From Desulfoluna butyratoxydans (GTDB taxonomy: Bacteria > Desulfobacterota > Desulfobacteria > Desulfobacterales > Desulfolunaceae): 64,000 nt of DNA. The number at the start of each line of letters is the position of its first letter. Position 1 is the first letter of the stretch. Below, one piece after another: positions 53,480 through 63,473 of this stretch. The DNA is taken from contig NZ_CAADHO010000007.1 in the NCBI RefSeq assembly GCF_900699765.1, positions 124,001-188,000 of the forward strand, in the 5' to 3' direction. Below the pieces are notes generated by a model that had not been told where the DNA came from, made no database searches, and saw only the letters and a list, made by a program, of their open reading frames with translations. The position numbers and the translations under genes were made by a program.

Positions 53480-53612
53480 GGCTTTTGTATCGGGCGCAGC
53501 CCGTGCCGAAGGCCCTTGCGCTTTGCCCTGAGGAACGAAGGGTAAAGCGCAAGGGCAATCAGCTTTCAAGGTGTTTTTCGCTATAGTGGCTTCGCCACCC
53601 TCGCCGCCGGAG
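53480..53612 (+). repeat. Hairpin-rich dispersed repeat, copy A
   Basis: One of four ~140-bp copies (others at 61057, 62157, 63474). Its parts are CGGGC...GCCCG, a central stem CCCTTGCGCTTT/AAAGCGCAAGGG, a GTGGCTTCGCCAC hairpin, and a CGCCGCCGGAG end. The rest of 53185-53819 holds no gene; a related GCCGCCGGAGGCAGGCTTT tail sits at 53792-53811. Confidence 0.82.
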
Positions 53613-53819
53613 TTATTCCGGTTAAAGTCAAGCGAATCCCAACGTTCTTCATCGTATTTTTAGAGGAGTGAAATGGGCCTCTCCTGCAAAGACGGTTGCC
53701 AGATGTTACACATCACGCGAATGCCCCGATAACGTGGGCATAATGGCTGCCTTCATGCATTCGCCATAGGGTTTCCAGGTGCCCCCACCTGGCCGCCGGA
53801 GGCAGGCTTTGTTTCGCAT

Positions 53820-55253
53820 TTAGCCGTGCAGGGCATTGCCGGATGCCTTCAACGCGGTTTCCAGCATGGCCTCGGCCAGGGTGGGGTGGGCGTGGATGGT
53901 TTCGGCCAGGTCCGTGACGGTGAGCCGTTTGTTGACGGCAAGGGTCCCTTCGGCAATGAGATCGGTGGCGTGGGGACCTGCGATGTGGACGCCCAGAACC
54001 CGTCCGGTGCCTGTTTCCGAGACGATGGAGGCCTGGCCCGCGATTTCCCCCAGGACCTGGGCCTTGCCGATGGCGCGGAAGAGGACGGTGTCGGTGCGCA
54101 CGGAAAGCCCTTGTGTTTTGGCCTGGGCTTCGGTGAGGCCGGTGCAGGCCACCTCGGGCATGGTAAAGATGGCGTTGGGAACGGCCGTGTAGTCCATGGT
54201 GCGGTCCTCGCCCATGATGTTTTCGGCGGCCACCATCCCTTCGGCCGAGGCCACGTGGGCCAGCATGATGCGTTCGGGCCCGGTGATGTCCCCGATGGCG
54301 TAGATGGACGGGTCGCTGGTGCGCATGCCGTCGTCCACCCGGATCCAGCCGCGGTCGTCCACGGTGACCCCGGTGTGTTCCAGGCCGATGTCCGAGGAGT
54401 TGGGGCTGCGGCCCACGCAGAAGGCCACCATGGCAACCTCTTCGGTGAGGATCTCTTTCTCTTTGGCTGTGGGGTTGTCGGCAAAGGGGGAGGGGCCGAT
54501 GGTGACCCGGGCGCCTTCGCCCGTGGTGTCCACGCCGGTCACCGTGCGGTTGGTGTACAGGGTGATCTTTTTCTTTTTCATCTCCCGGGTGAGGAGTTTG
54601 GAACATGCGTCGTCCACAGAGTCGATGGGCAGGACCCGGTCCATGCCTTCGATGAGGGTCACCTTGGCCCCCAGGGCGTTCAGGATAAAGGCAAACTCAC
54701 AGCCGATGACGCCCCCACCCACGATGGCGATGCTTTCCGGGACCTCGGAGAGGCTCAGGATCTCGTTGCTGGAGACCACGCGTTTGCCGTCGAAGGGAAA
54801 GGCTGACAAGGCCATTGGCACGGTACCCGTGGCGATGATAAGATTATCCCAGTACAGATCGCTGGTTTCACCGTTTTCTTCGGTTACGGCGAGGCTCCCT
54901 TTTCCGGTAATTCTGGCCGAACCGCGGACCCAGGTGACCCCGGCCCGTTGGAAAAGCGCCAGAATGCCCTTCTGCTGGGTGGCGATGATCGAGCGCTTGC
55001 GCTCCATGAGGCGCGCCATGTTCACGGTGACGTCTCCCACCTGTTCAAGCCCGAAGGTTTCGCTTTCGGCCATCTTCTCCATCAGGTCGGCACTGGTTTT
55101 CATGATTTTCGAGGGGATGCACCCCCAGTTGAGACAGGTGCCGCCGGCGCCCTCTTTTTCAACGACAGTAACCTCGGCGCCTAAGGCCGCGGCTTTCAGG
55201 GCAGCCACATAGCCGCCGGGTCCGGCTCCGATAACGATGATTCGTTTTGCCAT
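53820..55253 (-). CDS. lpdA: Dihydrolipoyl dehydrogenase
   Basis: 477 residues. The FAD loop is IIVIGAGPGGYVAALKAA, the redox disulfide GGTCLNWGCIPSK, the NAD loop IAIVGGGVIGCEFAF, and the C terminus carries the HAHPTLAEA catalytic histidine. It reoxidises the lipoyl group of GcvH (L protein of glycine cleavage) or other lipoyl complexes. ATG 55253 follows AAGGAG. It is divergent from the Lrp gene and the gcv operon it serves. Confidence 0.95.
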   Translation of the reverse strand: MAKRIIVIGAGPGGYVAALKAAALGAEVTVVEKEGAGGTCLNWGCIPSKIMKTSADLMEKMAESETFGLEQVGDVTVNMARLMERKRSIIATQQKGILALFQRAGVTWVRGSARITGKGSLAVTEENGETSDLYWDNLIIATGTVPMALSAFPFDGKRVVSSNEILSLSEVPESIAIVGGGVIGCEFAFILNALGAKVTLIEGMDRVLPIDSVDDACSKLLTREMKKKKITLYTNRTVTGVDTTGEGARVTIGPSPFADNPTAKEKEILTEEVAMVAFCVGRSPNSSDIGLEHTGVTVDDRGWIRVDDGMRTSDPSIYAIGDITGPERIMLAHVASAEGMVAAENIMGEDRTMDYTAVPNAIFTMPEVACTGLTEAQAKTQGLSVRTDTVLFRAIGKAQVLGEIAGQASIVSETGTGRVLGVHIAGPHATDLIAEGTLAVNKRLTVTDLAETIHAHPTLAEAMLETALKASGNALHG

Positions 55254-55525
55254 GCCTTTTCTCCTTGGTGCGGATGCCCCGCTTCCTGTCATCCCTGGGA
55301 TGTCCAGGCCGCTGTGGGGAGGGGAACGGTCGGTGGGAAGCGGCTCATCCCGCGGGGCATCGGTTGAGGAAATCTGAACTTGTTGCTTTGAGTGTTATTA
55401 GGGAATACATCAAAAAAAGTCAATATCATTGCTGGAAACATGAATGTTCTAAAAAATTATTGACAGAAAGTGAAAAAATTATGTTTACTGACGAGCGAAA
55501 GAACACAACGGACAAGCGAGAGTCT

Positions 55526-55969
55526 ATGAACATCGACGAGACCCACATCGCCATCATGAAGCTGCTTCGGGACGGACGGCGCTCTTTCAAGAAGATCGCC
55601 GAAGAACTTTCCATCACCGAAAACACGGTCCGGGCAAGGGTCAGGCGCCTTCAGGATGAGGGCGTCCTTGATGTAACCGGCCTTGTGAACCCCGAATCCC
55701 TTCGGGGGCACCGGGTGGTGATTGTGGGGATGAACATCAGCCACGTCAATCTCGTGGACAAGGGAGAAGAGATCAGTCGCCTCAAAGGAGTGGTGTCGGT
55801 GAGCGTTGTCACCGGTCGATACGATCTGATCGTTCAGGTTCTGTTTAAGGAGGGCTACGGGCTCCTCGAATTTTATACCGAAGAGCTCTCCAAGGTAAAG
55901 GATATCCAGTCCGTTGAAACCTTTGTGGTGTACAAGGGGTACAACTTAAAGGTGCCCTATCTGTTGTAA
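55526..55969 (+). CDS. Lrp/AsnC-family regulator
   Basis: 147 residues. The AsnC-type winged helix (IAIMKLLRDGRRSFKKIAEELSITENTVRARVRRLQDEG) is followed by a RAM ligand domain (VVSVSVVTGRYDLIVQVLFKE). TTGACA at 55460 marks its promoter, which favours ATG 55526 over earlier in-frame starts. Placed between lpdA and gcvT, it probably controls glycine cleavage in response to an amino acid. Confidence 0.9.
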   Translation: MNIDETHIAIMKLLRDGRRSFKKIAEELSITENTVRARVRRLQDEGVLDVTGLVNPESLRGHRVVIVGMNISHVNLVDKGEEISRLKGVVSVSVVTGRYDLIVQVLFKEGYGLLEFYTEELSKVKDIQSVETFVVYKGYNLKVPYLL

Positions 55970-56304
55970 ATGAATCAGAAGGTGGTGGCCCGCCATGGGG
56001 CGGACCCACCGGGCGGTCCGGGGCGTTCCGGCGGAAGGAGGGTGGTTCCCCTTCAGCCGGTGTGCCGCCTTCGAGAACTCTGGCAGGTGGTTATGATGTC
56101 TCGGGTTTTCAAGAAAAGGACAGGTTTCATCAGGTGGTTTACCGCTGTATCCTTTCACGCTTTTATCCTTTCCCTCTCTCGATTTTTCTCCTCTCTCGGC
56201 GTTTCAGCGATTGACTCAGCATGTCTCCTCGTTACTGACCCTGCATTGCATTTGTCCGGGGTGGATTCCGTGTCACGATGATGTCAACCGGAAAGGAGAT
56301 GCGT
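55970..56304. other. Leader region of gcvT
   Basis: About 335 bases with several hairpins near 55990-56060. I looked for a glycine riboswitch and did not find its conserved core. Confidence 0.45.
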
Positions 56305-57579
56305 ATGGATTCGACGGTGAAAAAGACCCCCCTGCACGCCTGGCACTGTGACCATGGTGCCAATATGGCCGATTTTGGCGGCTACGAGATGCCTCTGTGG
56401 TACGGAGGCGGAACCCGGGAGGAGCACATGGCCGTGCTTACTTCTGCCGGGCTCTTTGATACCAGCCATATGGCCGTGATCCTCGTGGACGGCGGGGGGG
56501 CTCGGGGCCTGCTCCAGGAGTGCTTCAGCAAAGACCTCGACCGCTGCATCGGAAAGGATCCGGGGCCCCTGGTGCCGGGCAGGGCCGTGTACGGTGCGTT
56601 TTTAAACGAAAAAGGCCATGTCATCGACGATGCCCTGGTCTACAAGATGGCGTCCGATCGCTTCATGGTCTGCGTCAACGCGGGCATGGGCGGTGCCATC
56701 GCCATGGAGCTGGAGCGGTTTTCAGACGGGCGCCTGAGCCTCATCACCGATCTTACCGACAGCCTGGGCAAAATCGACATCCAGGGCCCGGGCGCCGCTA
56801 AAATCCTGGGGGCCGTCCTCAAGGACCCCGAAGCGGTCTTTGACTCCATGCCCTACTTCTCTTTTAAAGGTCACTTTGACGATCGCGCTCCCCGTGCCGG
56901 GCAGGTCAAGCTCCTCGACGGCACGCCCATTCTTCTTTCCCGTACCGGTTACACCGGTGAATTCGGATTTGAACTCTTTGTGATCCCGGAGAAAACCGAG
57001 GCCGTGTGGACGGCCCTGCTTAAAGCCGGAAAAGACGCAGGCATTCGCCCCTGTGGCCTCGCCTCCCGGGATTCGTTGCGCACCGGGGCCGTGCTCCCCC
57101 TTTCCCATCAGGATATCGGAGGGTGGGCCTTCCTCAACCACCCCTGGGATTTTGCCTTACCCTGGGACGCTGAAAAGACGGCGTTTACGAAAGGCTTCCG
57201 GGGCGATACCGCGCTGCTTTCCCCTACGGAGGTATTTTATACCGCGGCCTTTGCAGGCTTTGACCCACGGAAGGTCCCCGCCGGGGAGGAGAGCTGCGTG
57301 CTCACCGAGGACGGAGAAGCCATCGGTACCATCCTTACCTGCACCACAGATGTGGCCCTGGGACGCCACCAAGGGAACATCGTGTCCTCGGTTTCGGGCT
57401 CGTTGCCCGAAGGTGCAAAAGTCCGAGGGCTCTCCTGCGGATTCGTAAAGCTTACCCGGGCCCTGGCCCCCGGGACCACCGTGGTGCTTACCCACGGCAA
57501 ACGCAAGGTGCCGGTGGAGATTGTCTCGGACATTCGCCCCGGACGCACCGCACGGCGCCCCATACGCGAGATGCTGTAA
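56305..57579 (+). CDS. gcvT: Glycine cleavage system T protein (aminomethyltransferase)
   Basis: 424 residues, longer than most GcvT (~360). The family pattern is present: LHAWHCDHGANMADFGGYEMPLWY, LFDTSHMAVI, RTGYTGEFGFELFV and GLASRDSLRTGAVL. It transfers the methylene carbon from the GcvH lipoyl arm to tetrahydrofolate and frees ammonia. The same C1 carrier would accept methyl from the corrinoid island. ATG 56305 is chosen since AAGGAG is 6 bases before it; other ATG codons overlap that site. Confidence 0.93.
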   Translation: MDSTVKKTPLHAWHCDHGANMADFGGYEMPLWYGGGTREEHMAVLTSAGLFDTSHMAVILVDGGGARGLLQECFSKDLDRCIGKDPGPLVPGRAVYGAFLNEKGHVIDDALVYKMASDRFMVCVNAGMGGAIAMELERFSDGRLSLITDLTDSLGKIDIQGPGAAKILGAVLKDPEAVFDSMPYFSFKGHFDDRAPRAGQVKLLDGTPILLSRTGYTGEFGFELFVIPEKTEAVWTALLKAGKDAGIRPCGLASRDSLRTGAVLPLSHQDIGGWAFLNHPWDFALPWDAEKTAFTKGFRGDTALLSPTEVFYTAAFAGFDPRKVPAGEESCVLTEDGEAIGTILTCTTDVALGRHQGNIVSSVSGSLPEGAKVRGLSCGFVKLTRALAPGTTVVLTHGKRKVPVEIVSDIRPGRTARRPIREML

Positions 57580-57728
57580 CGACGGGACTCCGGATCGCCG
57601 GAGCCCTGTCTCGATCCCGGGCCCCTGGCTCGGATATATCACCCACATGAGACAACCCGTTCGCCGGACCGGCCGTGTCACCCGTCGGTCGGCCCGGGGC
57701 AGGACGCAAACCCTGCAAAGGAGACCCC

Positions 57729-58127
57729 ATGAAAGAGATCAGTCAGCTTGTGTTGCCGGAAGATGTCAAGTACGCCACCGACCACGAATGGACCAGGACC
57801 GAGGGCGATGAGGTGGTCATCGGGATCACGGATTACGCCCAGGACCAGCTCGGCGACATTGTGTTCGTGGAGCTCCCCCAGGTCGGGGACAGCTTTGACA
57901 AGGGCGAGGAGTTCGGCACCGTGGAGTCGGTGAAGGCTGTCTCCGAGCTGTACATGCCCATTGGCGGTGAGATCGTGGCCGTCAACGAAGCCCTTGAAGA
58001 CGACCCGGCCCTGGTCAACGGCGAACCTTACGGCCAGGGGTGGCTGATCCGCGTGAAACCGGCGGACCTGTCCGAGGTGGAGGCGCTGCTCGACAAAGCT
58101 GCGTACCTGGGGCTTTTCGACGCCTGA
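57729..58127 (+). CDS. gcvH: Glycine cleavage system H protein
   Basis: 132 residues. YATDHEWTRTEGDEVVIGITDYAQDQLGDIVFVELP and the lipoyl lysine in ESVKAVSEL are typical. It shuttles aminomethyl between the P, T and L proteins and is the target of LipB/LipA encoded downstream. AAAGGAGACC precedes the ATG. Confidence 0.96.
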   Translation: MKEISQLVLPEDVKYATDHEWTRTEGDEVVIGITDYAQDQLGDIVFVELPQVGDSFDKGEEFGTVESVKAVSELYMPIGGEIVAVNEALEDDPALVNGEPYGQGWLIRVKPADLSEVEALLDKAAYLGLFDA

Positions 58128-58245
58128 GGGGCTGGCAACACCGTGTCATCCCCATGAACGGCGCGGGCCATTCCGTGGCTCGGGCCGTGCATGGGAAGGG
58201 GGAGTGCCCCTACCCGGATTTTTTCAGCATAAGAGGAGTTTTGCG

Positions 58246-59577
58246 ATGCGTTATTTGCCCCATACCCCGGAAGACATCCACGAGATGCTCAAGGTCATCG
58301 GTGTCGATACCGTGGACGACCTCTTCCACACCATTCCTGCCGCGTGCAGGAGTTCAAAACCCATGGACCTTCCCCCGGCCATGAGCGAGTGGGACCTGAA
58401 TGCCCATATGGATTCCCTGGCCGCCACCATGGCATCCTCCAGTGAATACCGCGTGTTCATCGGGGCGGGAAGCTACAACCACCATATCCCTTCGTCCGTT
58501 CCCTACCTTCTCTCCCGCTCTGAATTTGCAACGGCCTACACCCCCTACCAGCCTGAAATCAGCCAGGGGACCCTCCAGGGAATCTACGAGTTCCAGACCC
58601 TGGTCACCCGCCTCCTGGGCATGGACGTTGCCACGGCCTCCCACTACGACGGCGCTACAGGACTCTCCGAGGCCCTGTTGATGGCCGTGAAAAAGACAAA
58701 ACGCAAGAAGGTGGCCGTCTCCACCCTCTGCCATCCCTTTCACCGGGAGGTGATCCGCACCTACATGGATCCTGCCGGGGTGGAGGTGGTGGAGGTGCCC
58801 TACACAGCGGAAGGGCGCACAGACCTTGCAGCCCTTGAGGCCATGGATGACGTCGCCGCTGTTGCCGTTCAGTCCCCCAACTTCTTCGGGGTGGTGGAAG
58901 ACCTGAAGAGCTTTTCCGATGTCATCCATGCCCAGAAAGGCGTGATGATCGCCTCCTTTACCGAGGCCATTGCCTGGGGCCTGATGAAAAATCCCGGCAG
59001 CCAGGGCGTGGACATCGTGGCAGGAGACGGCCAGAGCCTGGGGATTCCCAAATCCTTCGGCGGGCCCGGCCTGGGCCTTCTGGCCAGCACCAAGGCCCAT
59101 ATGCGCCAGCTCCCCGGACGGCTCGTGGGGACCACCACAGACCTGGACGGCAAACGGGGCTTCGTGCTCACCCTGGCGGCCCGGGAGCAGCATATCAGGC
59201 GGGAGAAAGCCACCTCCAACATCTGTTCCAACAACGGCCTCTGCGCCATGAACGCAGCCATGTACATGGCCTCCCTGGGGGGCAGCGGTTTCCGGCGCCT
59301 GGCCCAGATCAACCACAACAAGGCCGAGTACCTGAAAAAGGCCCTGGCCGGGGCAGGAATAGAGATTCCCTTTGCATCACCTACCTTCAATGAGTTTGTG
59401 GTGAAGTTCCCGGAAGGGTTTGAAGCCACCTACGAGCGCCTCCTGGCCAAGATGGTGGTGGCGGGCCTTCCCCTGGAACGTTTTTACCCGGAACTTCAAG
59501 GGCACTATCTCCTCTGCGTGACGGAGACCCTCTCGAAGACCGATCTGGACCAGCTGGTCAAGGAGGTGACGGCATGA
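58246..59577 (+). CDS. gcvPA: Glycine dehydrogenase (decarboxylating) subunit 1
   Basis: 443 residues, the N-terminal half of the split P protein. MRYLPHTPEDIHEMLKVIGV at the start and SGASSYNH-like GAGSYNHHIPSSV are conserved, with QPEISQGTLQGIYEFQT. With GcvPB it decarboxylates glycine. AAGAGGAG precedes ATG 58246. Its stop overlaps the gcvPB start (ATGA). Confidence 0.95.
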   Translation: MRYLPHTPEDIHEMLKVIGVDTVDDLFHTIPAACRSSKPMDLPPAMSEWDLNAHMDSLAATMASSSEYRVFIGAGSYNHHIPSSVPYLLSRSEFATAYTPYQPEISQGTLQGIYEFQTLVTRLLGMDVATASHYDGATGLSEALLMAVKKTKRKKVAVSTLCHPFHREVIRTYMDPAGVEVVEVPYTAEGRTDLAALEAMDDVAAVAVQSPNFFGVVEDLKSFSDVIHAQKGVMIASFTEAIAWGLMKNPGSQGVDIVAGDGQSLGIPKSFGGPGLGLLASTKAHMRQLPGRLVGTTTDLDGKRGFVLTLAAREQHIRREKATSNICSNNGLCAMNAAMYMASLGGSGFRRLAQINHNKAEYLKKALAGAGIEIPFASPTFNEFVVKFPEGFEATYERLLAKMVVAGLPLERFYPELQGHYLLCVTETLSKTDLDQLVKEVTA

Positions 59578-61034
59578 GCGGCTACAGACAAGGCGATTCC
59601 GGCCTGATACTCAACGAGCCCCTGCTCTGGGAAAAAGGGAAGAAAGGGCGCTGCGGGTTTTCCCTGCCCGAGTGCGATGTGGACGAGGTCTCCTTTGACG
59701 GGGAGCTGGCAGGGGACGGCCCCGACTTTCCCGACCTCTCCGAGGTGGAAGTGGTGCGCCACTACACCCGCCTGTCCACCTGGAACTTCGGCGTGGATAC
59801 CGGCATGTACCCCCTGGGCTCCTGCACCATGAAATACAACCCCAAGGTGAATGAGCGTCAGGCAAACCTCACCGGCTTTGCCGACGCCCACCCCCTCCTG
59901 CCGGAAGTGCGGACCCAAGGGGCTTTAAAGCTCATGTACGACCTGGAGCACTTTCTCAAGGAGCTCACCGGCATGGACGCGGTGACCCTCCAGCCCGCGG
60001 CCGGTGCCCACGGCGAGCTCACCGGCATCCTCATGATCTACGCCTACCACAAGAAGAAGGGGCAGGTTCGAACGAAAATGCTGGTCCCCGATACCGCCCA
60101 CGGCACCAACCCGGCCAGCGGCGCCCTCTGCGGCTACACCCCGGTGGCGGTTCCCGTCAACGGCGAGGGGATCATGCGGGTGGAAGACGTCCGGGAACTC
60201 ATGGACGAAGACACCGCAGGCATCATGGTGACCAACCCCAACACCTTGGGGCTCTTTGAAGAGAACATTCGTGAGATCTGCGAGATCGTCCATGACAAAG
60301 GCGGCCTGGTCTACGGGGACGGCGCCAACCTGAACGCCATCATGGGCTATGTGAAGATGGGCGAAATCGGCGTGGACGTCATGCACTTCAACCTCCACAA
60401 GACCTTTTCCACGCCCCACGGCGGCGGCGGTCCCGGCTCCGGCCCCGTGGCCGTCAACAAGACCCTAGAACCCTTCCTCCCCGTTCCCCGGGTGGAAAAA
60501 ATCAAGGACACCTACCGCCTGGTGACGGACTACCCCGACTCCATCGGCCGCATGATGACCTTCTACGGCCACTTCGGGGTCATGGTGAGAGCCTACAGCT
60601 ACATCCTCTCCATGGGGGCCGAAGGGCTCAAAGAGGCCAGCGCCCACGCCGTCCTCAACGCCAATTACATCAAGGAGCGACTCAAGGACACCTTCCACCT
60701 GGCCTTCGACAAGACCTGCATGCACGAATGCGTCTTCTCCGATGCCCGCCAGGAAGAGCACGGCGTCACCACCCTGGACATCGCCAAACGGCTCATCGAC
60801 TACGGCTTCCATCCCCCCACCATCTACTTTCCCCTGGTGGTGCATGGCGCCCTCATGATCGAGCCCACGGAGACAGAAACCAAAGAGGACATCGATAACT
60901 TCATCGACACCCTGAAAGCCATCGCCAAAGAGGCCAAGGAGTCCCCCGAACTCCTTAAAAACGCCCCCACGCGAAGCAAAGTCAGGCGCCTCGACGAAAC
61001 CGCTGCGGCTCGAAAGCCCTGCCTTTGCGGATAG
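59574..61034 (+). CDS. gcvPB: Glycine dehydrogenase (decarboxylating) subunit 2
   Basis: 486 residues. The PLP lysine lies in HFNLHKTFSTPHGGGGPGSGP. YPLGSCTMKYNPK and LQPAAGAHGELTG are typical of subunit 2. It completes the split P protein typical of anaerobes. The last ~15 residues (ETAAARKPCLCG) run close to the repeat at 61057 and are less conserved. Confidence 0.95.
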   Translation: MSGYRQGDSGLILNEPLLWEKGKKGRCGFSLPECDVDEVSFDGELAGDGPDFPDLSEVEVVRHYTRLSTWNFGVDTGMYPLGSCTMKYNPKVNERQANLTGFADAHPLLPEVRTQGALKLMYDLEHFLKELTGMDAVTLQPAAGAHGELTGILMIYAYHKKKGQVRTKMLVPDTAHGTNPASGALCGYTPVAVPVNGEGIMRVEDVRELMDEDTAGIMVTNPNTLGLFEENIREICEIVHDKGGLVYGDGANLNAIMGYVKMGEIGVDVMHFNLHKTFSTPHGGGGPGSGPVAVNKTLEPFLPVPRVEKIKDTYRLVTDYPDSIGRMMTFYGHFGVMVRAYSYILSMGAEGLKEASAHAVLNANYIKERLKDTFHLAFDKTCMHECVFSDARQEEHGVTTLDIAKRLIDYGFHPPTIYFPLVVHGALMIEPTETETKEDIDNFIDTLKAIAKEAKESPELLKNAPTRSKVRRLDETAAARKPCLCG

Positions 61035-61056
61035 CTTAGAGGCGTTGAACTGCAGA

Positions 61057-61197
61057 AAAGCATGCCTCCGGCGGCGAGGGTGGCGAAGCCACGATAGCGA
61101 AAACACCTCGAAAGCTGATTGCCGTTGCGTTTTGTCCCTCGTTCCTCGGGCCAAATCGCAACGGCCTTCGGCTCGGGCTACGCCCGACTCATAGGGT
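61057..61197 (-). repeat. Hairpin-rich dispersed repeat, copy B
   Basis: Inverted relative to copy A. The central stem is CGTTGCG/CGCAACG, where copies A and C have CCTTGCG/CGCAAGG, so both sides changed together. The GTGGCTTCGCCAC hairpin and GCCGCCGGAGGC end are kept. Confidence 0.82.
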
Positions 61198-61298
61198 GGT
61201 GATATCCTGAATGTTTATGGCATGCGTAACGAACCCGCTTATGCCTCGCGGCTCAGTTTGGCGGTGTGATCTAATAAACGGTGAAAGGTCGATAGAAA

Positions 61299-61371
61299 TG
61301 GAGCGCCGCACTCCTGTGCGGCTTTTTCGCCCGTCGGGACCCGTGCCGTACCGGAGTGCGGCGCTCCAGGG
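61299..61371. repeat. 15-bp inverted repeat GGAGCGCCGCACTCC
   Basis: GGAGCGCCGCACTCC near 61300 and its complement GGAGTGCGGCGCTCC near 61355 flank about 40 bases. It is a second kind of intergenic palindromic element in the gap between gcvPB and lipB (61035-61419), which has no gene. Confidence 0.7.
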
Positions 61372-61419
61372 GATAAGGGGGCCGGGGGGGGCTTGATGCG
61401 GTTGTGGGAGGGGCGAGTG

Positions 61420-62121
61420 ATGAATAACGCAAAAATCCTTGAGTTGCCGTTAACCGCCTATGAAGAGGTGCATGGCCTGCAAAAGCGGTTGGTGTCCATG
61501 CGCCTTTCCGGAGAGCTTGATGACGATGTGGTGATCCTGGTGGAGCACCCGCCGGTGTATACCCTTGGAAAGCGGGGCGGGCGCGAGAACATCGTAGTCT
61601 CCGAAGCGTTTTTGAACGAGCAGGGAATCTCCGTGGTCCAGACCGAGCGGGGGGGCAACATCACCTGGCACGGTCCGGGGCAGCTCGTGGCCTATCCCAT
61701 CGTGAACCTGGACGAGGCGCACATGGGCGTGGCCGATTTTGTGGGGTCCCTGGAGCAGGTAATGATCGAGACCCTGGATGCCTTGGGCGTCTCTGCCCGG
61801 TCCGATGCGGTGAACCGTGGGGTCTGGGTGGGAGACGCCAAGATCGGGAGCGTGGGGATCCGGGTGAATCACGGGGTCTCCTTCCACGGTCTGGCCCTCA
61901 ACGTGGCCCCGGACCTTACCTTCTTTTCCTGGATCAACCCTTGCGGGCTTTCCGTTGCCATGACCACGGCCGAACAGGAGCTGGGCTGCAAGGTGAGCAT
62001 GACTGCTGCACGGAGTGAGATGAAGCGGGCTTTTGGGGCGCTTTTTTCCGGCGGGGTGGTGGAAATGACTCTGAATGAGTTGAATGGCTACTCGTCGGCT
62101 TTATGTTGGTCTTGGACTTGA
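61420..62121 (+). CDS. lipB: Octanoyltransferase LipB
   Basis: 233 residues. RGGNITWHGPGQLVAYPI, the catalytic lysine in GDAKIGSVGIRV and the catalytic cysteine in WINPCGLSVAM identify LipB. It moves octanoyl from acyl carrier protein to GcvH. ATG 61420 follows GGGAGGGG; upstream ATG/TTG starts are weaker. It is paired with lipA downstream and serves the gcv operon. Confidence 0.95.
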   Translation: MNNAKILELPLTAYEEVHGLQKRLVSMRLSGELDDDVVILVEHPPVYTLGKRGGRENIVVSEAFLNEQGISVVQTERGGNITWHGPGQLVAYPIVNLDEAHMGVADFVGSLEQVMIETLDALGVSARSDAVNRGVWVGDAKIGSVGIRVNHGVSFHGLALNVAPDLTFFSWINPCGLSVAMTTAEQELGCKVSMTAARSEMKRAFGALFSGGVVEMTLNELNGYSSALCWSWT

Positions 62122-62156
62122 GAGGGAAGCTAGTGAGTCAGTCCGCACAACCCGTC

Positions 62157-62298
62157 AGCTTTTATGTCGGGCGAAGCCCGAGCCGAAGGCCCTTGCGCTT
62201 TGGCCCGAGGAACGAGGGACAAAGCGCAAGGGCAATCCGCTTTCGAGGTGTTTTCGTTACTGTGGCTTCGCCACCCTCGCCGCCGGAGGCTGGTTTTT
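62157..62298 (+). repeat. Hairpin-rich dispersed repeat, copy C
   Basis: Same order as copy A, with central stem CCCTTGCGCTTTG/CAAAGCGCAAGGG, and CGGGCGAAGCCCG and GTGGCTTCGCCAC hairpins. It fills the gap between lipB and lipA. Confidence 0.83.
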
Positions 62299-62319
62299 TA
62301 TCGATGAAGGGAGATGGGT

Positions 62320-63216
62320 ATGGACAGGGATGTGTGTCGGGATAGTGTAAAGGCGTATCAGCGTAAGAGAAAGCCGGTGTGGCTCCGGCGCAGCCTGCCC
62401 ACCTCGCCGGAGTACGAGAAGGTGAGGCGGCTCATTGGAGATTCGTCGCTTCATACGGTGTGCCAGGAGGCCAAGTGCCCAAATCAGTGGGAGTGTTTTT
62501 CCAGCCGTACGGCCACCTTCATGATCCTTGGGGAGGTGTGTACCCGGGGGTGCCGGTTTTGTGCGGTAGCAGGGGGCAAGCCTTTGCCGCCTGACCCGGA
62601 GGAGCCCGGGCGCGTTGCCGAGGCGGCCAAAGAGCTCAACCTCTCCTATGTGGTGGTGACTTCCGTGACCCGCGACGATCTGGAGGATGGCGGTTCCTCG
62701 GCCTTTGCGGGAACCATCCGTGCCCTGCGGGAGGCCATTGACGGGGTGTATGTGGAGGTGCTGATTCCCGATTTCCAAGGGAATGAAGAAGACCTGCAGT
62801 GCGTCATCGACGCAAAACCGGACGTGCTTAACCACAACATCGAGACCGTGCCCCGGCTTTACGATACGGTTCGGCCCCAGGCCATCTACCAGCGGTCCCT
62901 GGATGTGTTTCGGTATGCCGCCAAAGCGGCACCCTCCATGCCGCTGAAGTCGGGCATCATGCTGGGCCTGGGGGAGACCGACGCCGAGGTGGAGGCCACC
63001 TTGTCCGACCTTCTGGCCGCCGGGTGCTCCATCCTCACCATCGGTCAGTACCTGCAGCCTTCAAAGGCTCATCTTCCCGTGGAAACCTACGTCACCCCGG
63101 AAGCCTTTGACGCATGGAAAACAAAAGCCCTTGCCATGGGCTTTGCCGATGTGGCCAGCGGGCCCTTTGTGCGCAGCTCATACAAGGCAAAGGAGTTGTT
63201 CCAAAGCAACGGGTGA
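62320..63216 (+). CDS. lipA: Lipoyl synthase
   Basis: 298 residues. The auxiliary cluster motif is CQEAKCPNQWEC and the radical SAM motif CTRGCRFC. RSSYKAKE near the end holds the conserved RSSY serine. LipA inserts two sulfurs into octanoyl-GcvH. ATG 62320 lies 6 bases after AAGGGAG, so it is preferred over 62314. Confidence 0.96.
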   Translation: MDRDVCRDSVKAYQRKRKPVWLRRSLPTSPEYEKVRRLIGDSSLHTVCQEAKCPNQWECFSSRTATFMILGEVCTRGCRFCAVAGGKPLPPDPEEPGRVAEAAKELNLSYVVVTSVTRDDLEDGGSSAFAGTIRALREAIDGVYVEVLIPDFQGNEEDLQCVIDAKPDVLNHNIETVPRLYDTVRPQAIYQRSLDVFRYAAKAAPSMPLKSGIMLGLGETDAEVEATLSDLLAAGCSILTIGQYLQPSKAHLPVETYVTPEAFDAWKTKALAMGFADVASGPFVRSSYKAKELFQSNG

Positions 63217-63221
63217 TCGCA

Positions 63222-63473
63222 AATGCTCCGGGGCTCCGCCCCTTCACATTTGCTGACGGGCTTTGCCCGTGTTGAGCATCGAGGCCAAGGGGCAATACGT
63301 TGGATCAATGGCTCTTTCGTTCCCAGGCTCCGCCTGGGAATGCTATACGGAGGCTCTGCCTCCACGCTTGAGATCGCCTCCCTGTACATACTGCCAGTAC
63401 GTCGCTATGCATCACTCCGGCAAGGCGGAGCCTTGCAACCGACACTCCCAGGCAGAGCCTGGGAGCGAGAATA
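63222..63473. repeat. Cluster of short palindromic intergenic elements
   Basis: Several hairpins: GGGGCTCCGCCCC, TCCCAGGCTCCGCCTGGGA, GGAGGCTCTGCCTCC and CTCCCAGGCAGAGCCTGGGAG. Similar units are scattered in many genomes as mobile palindromic elements. No gene is present. Confidence 0.7.

Noticed and set aside
55970-56304. Glycine riboswitch upstream of gcvT
   Set aside because: The conserved core elements are absent; only unrelated hairpins are visible, and an Lrp gene offers another mode of control.
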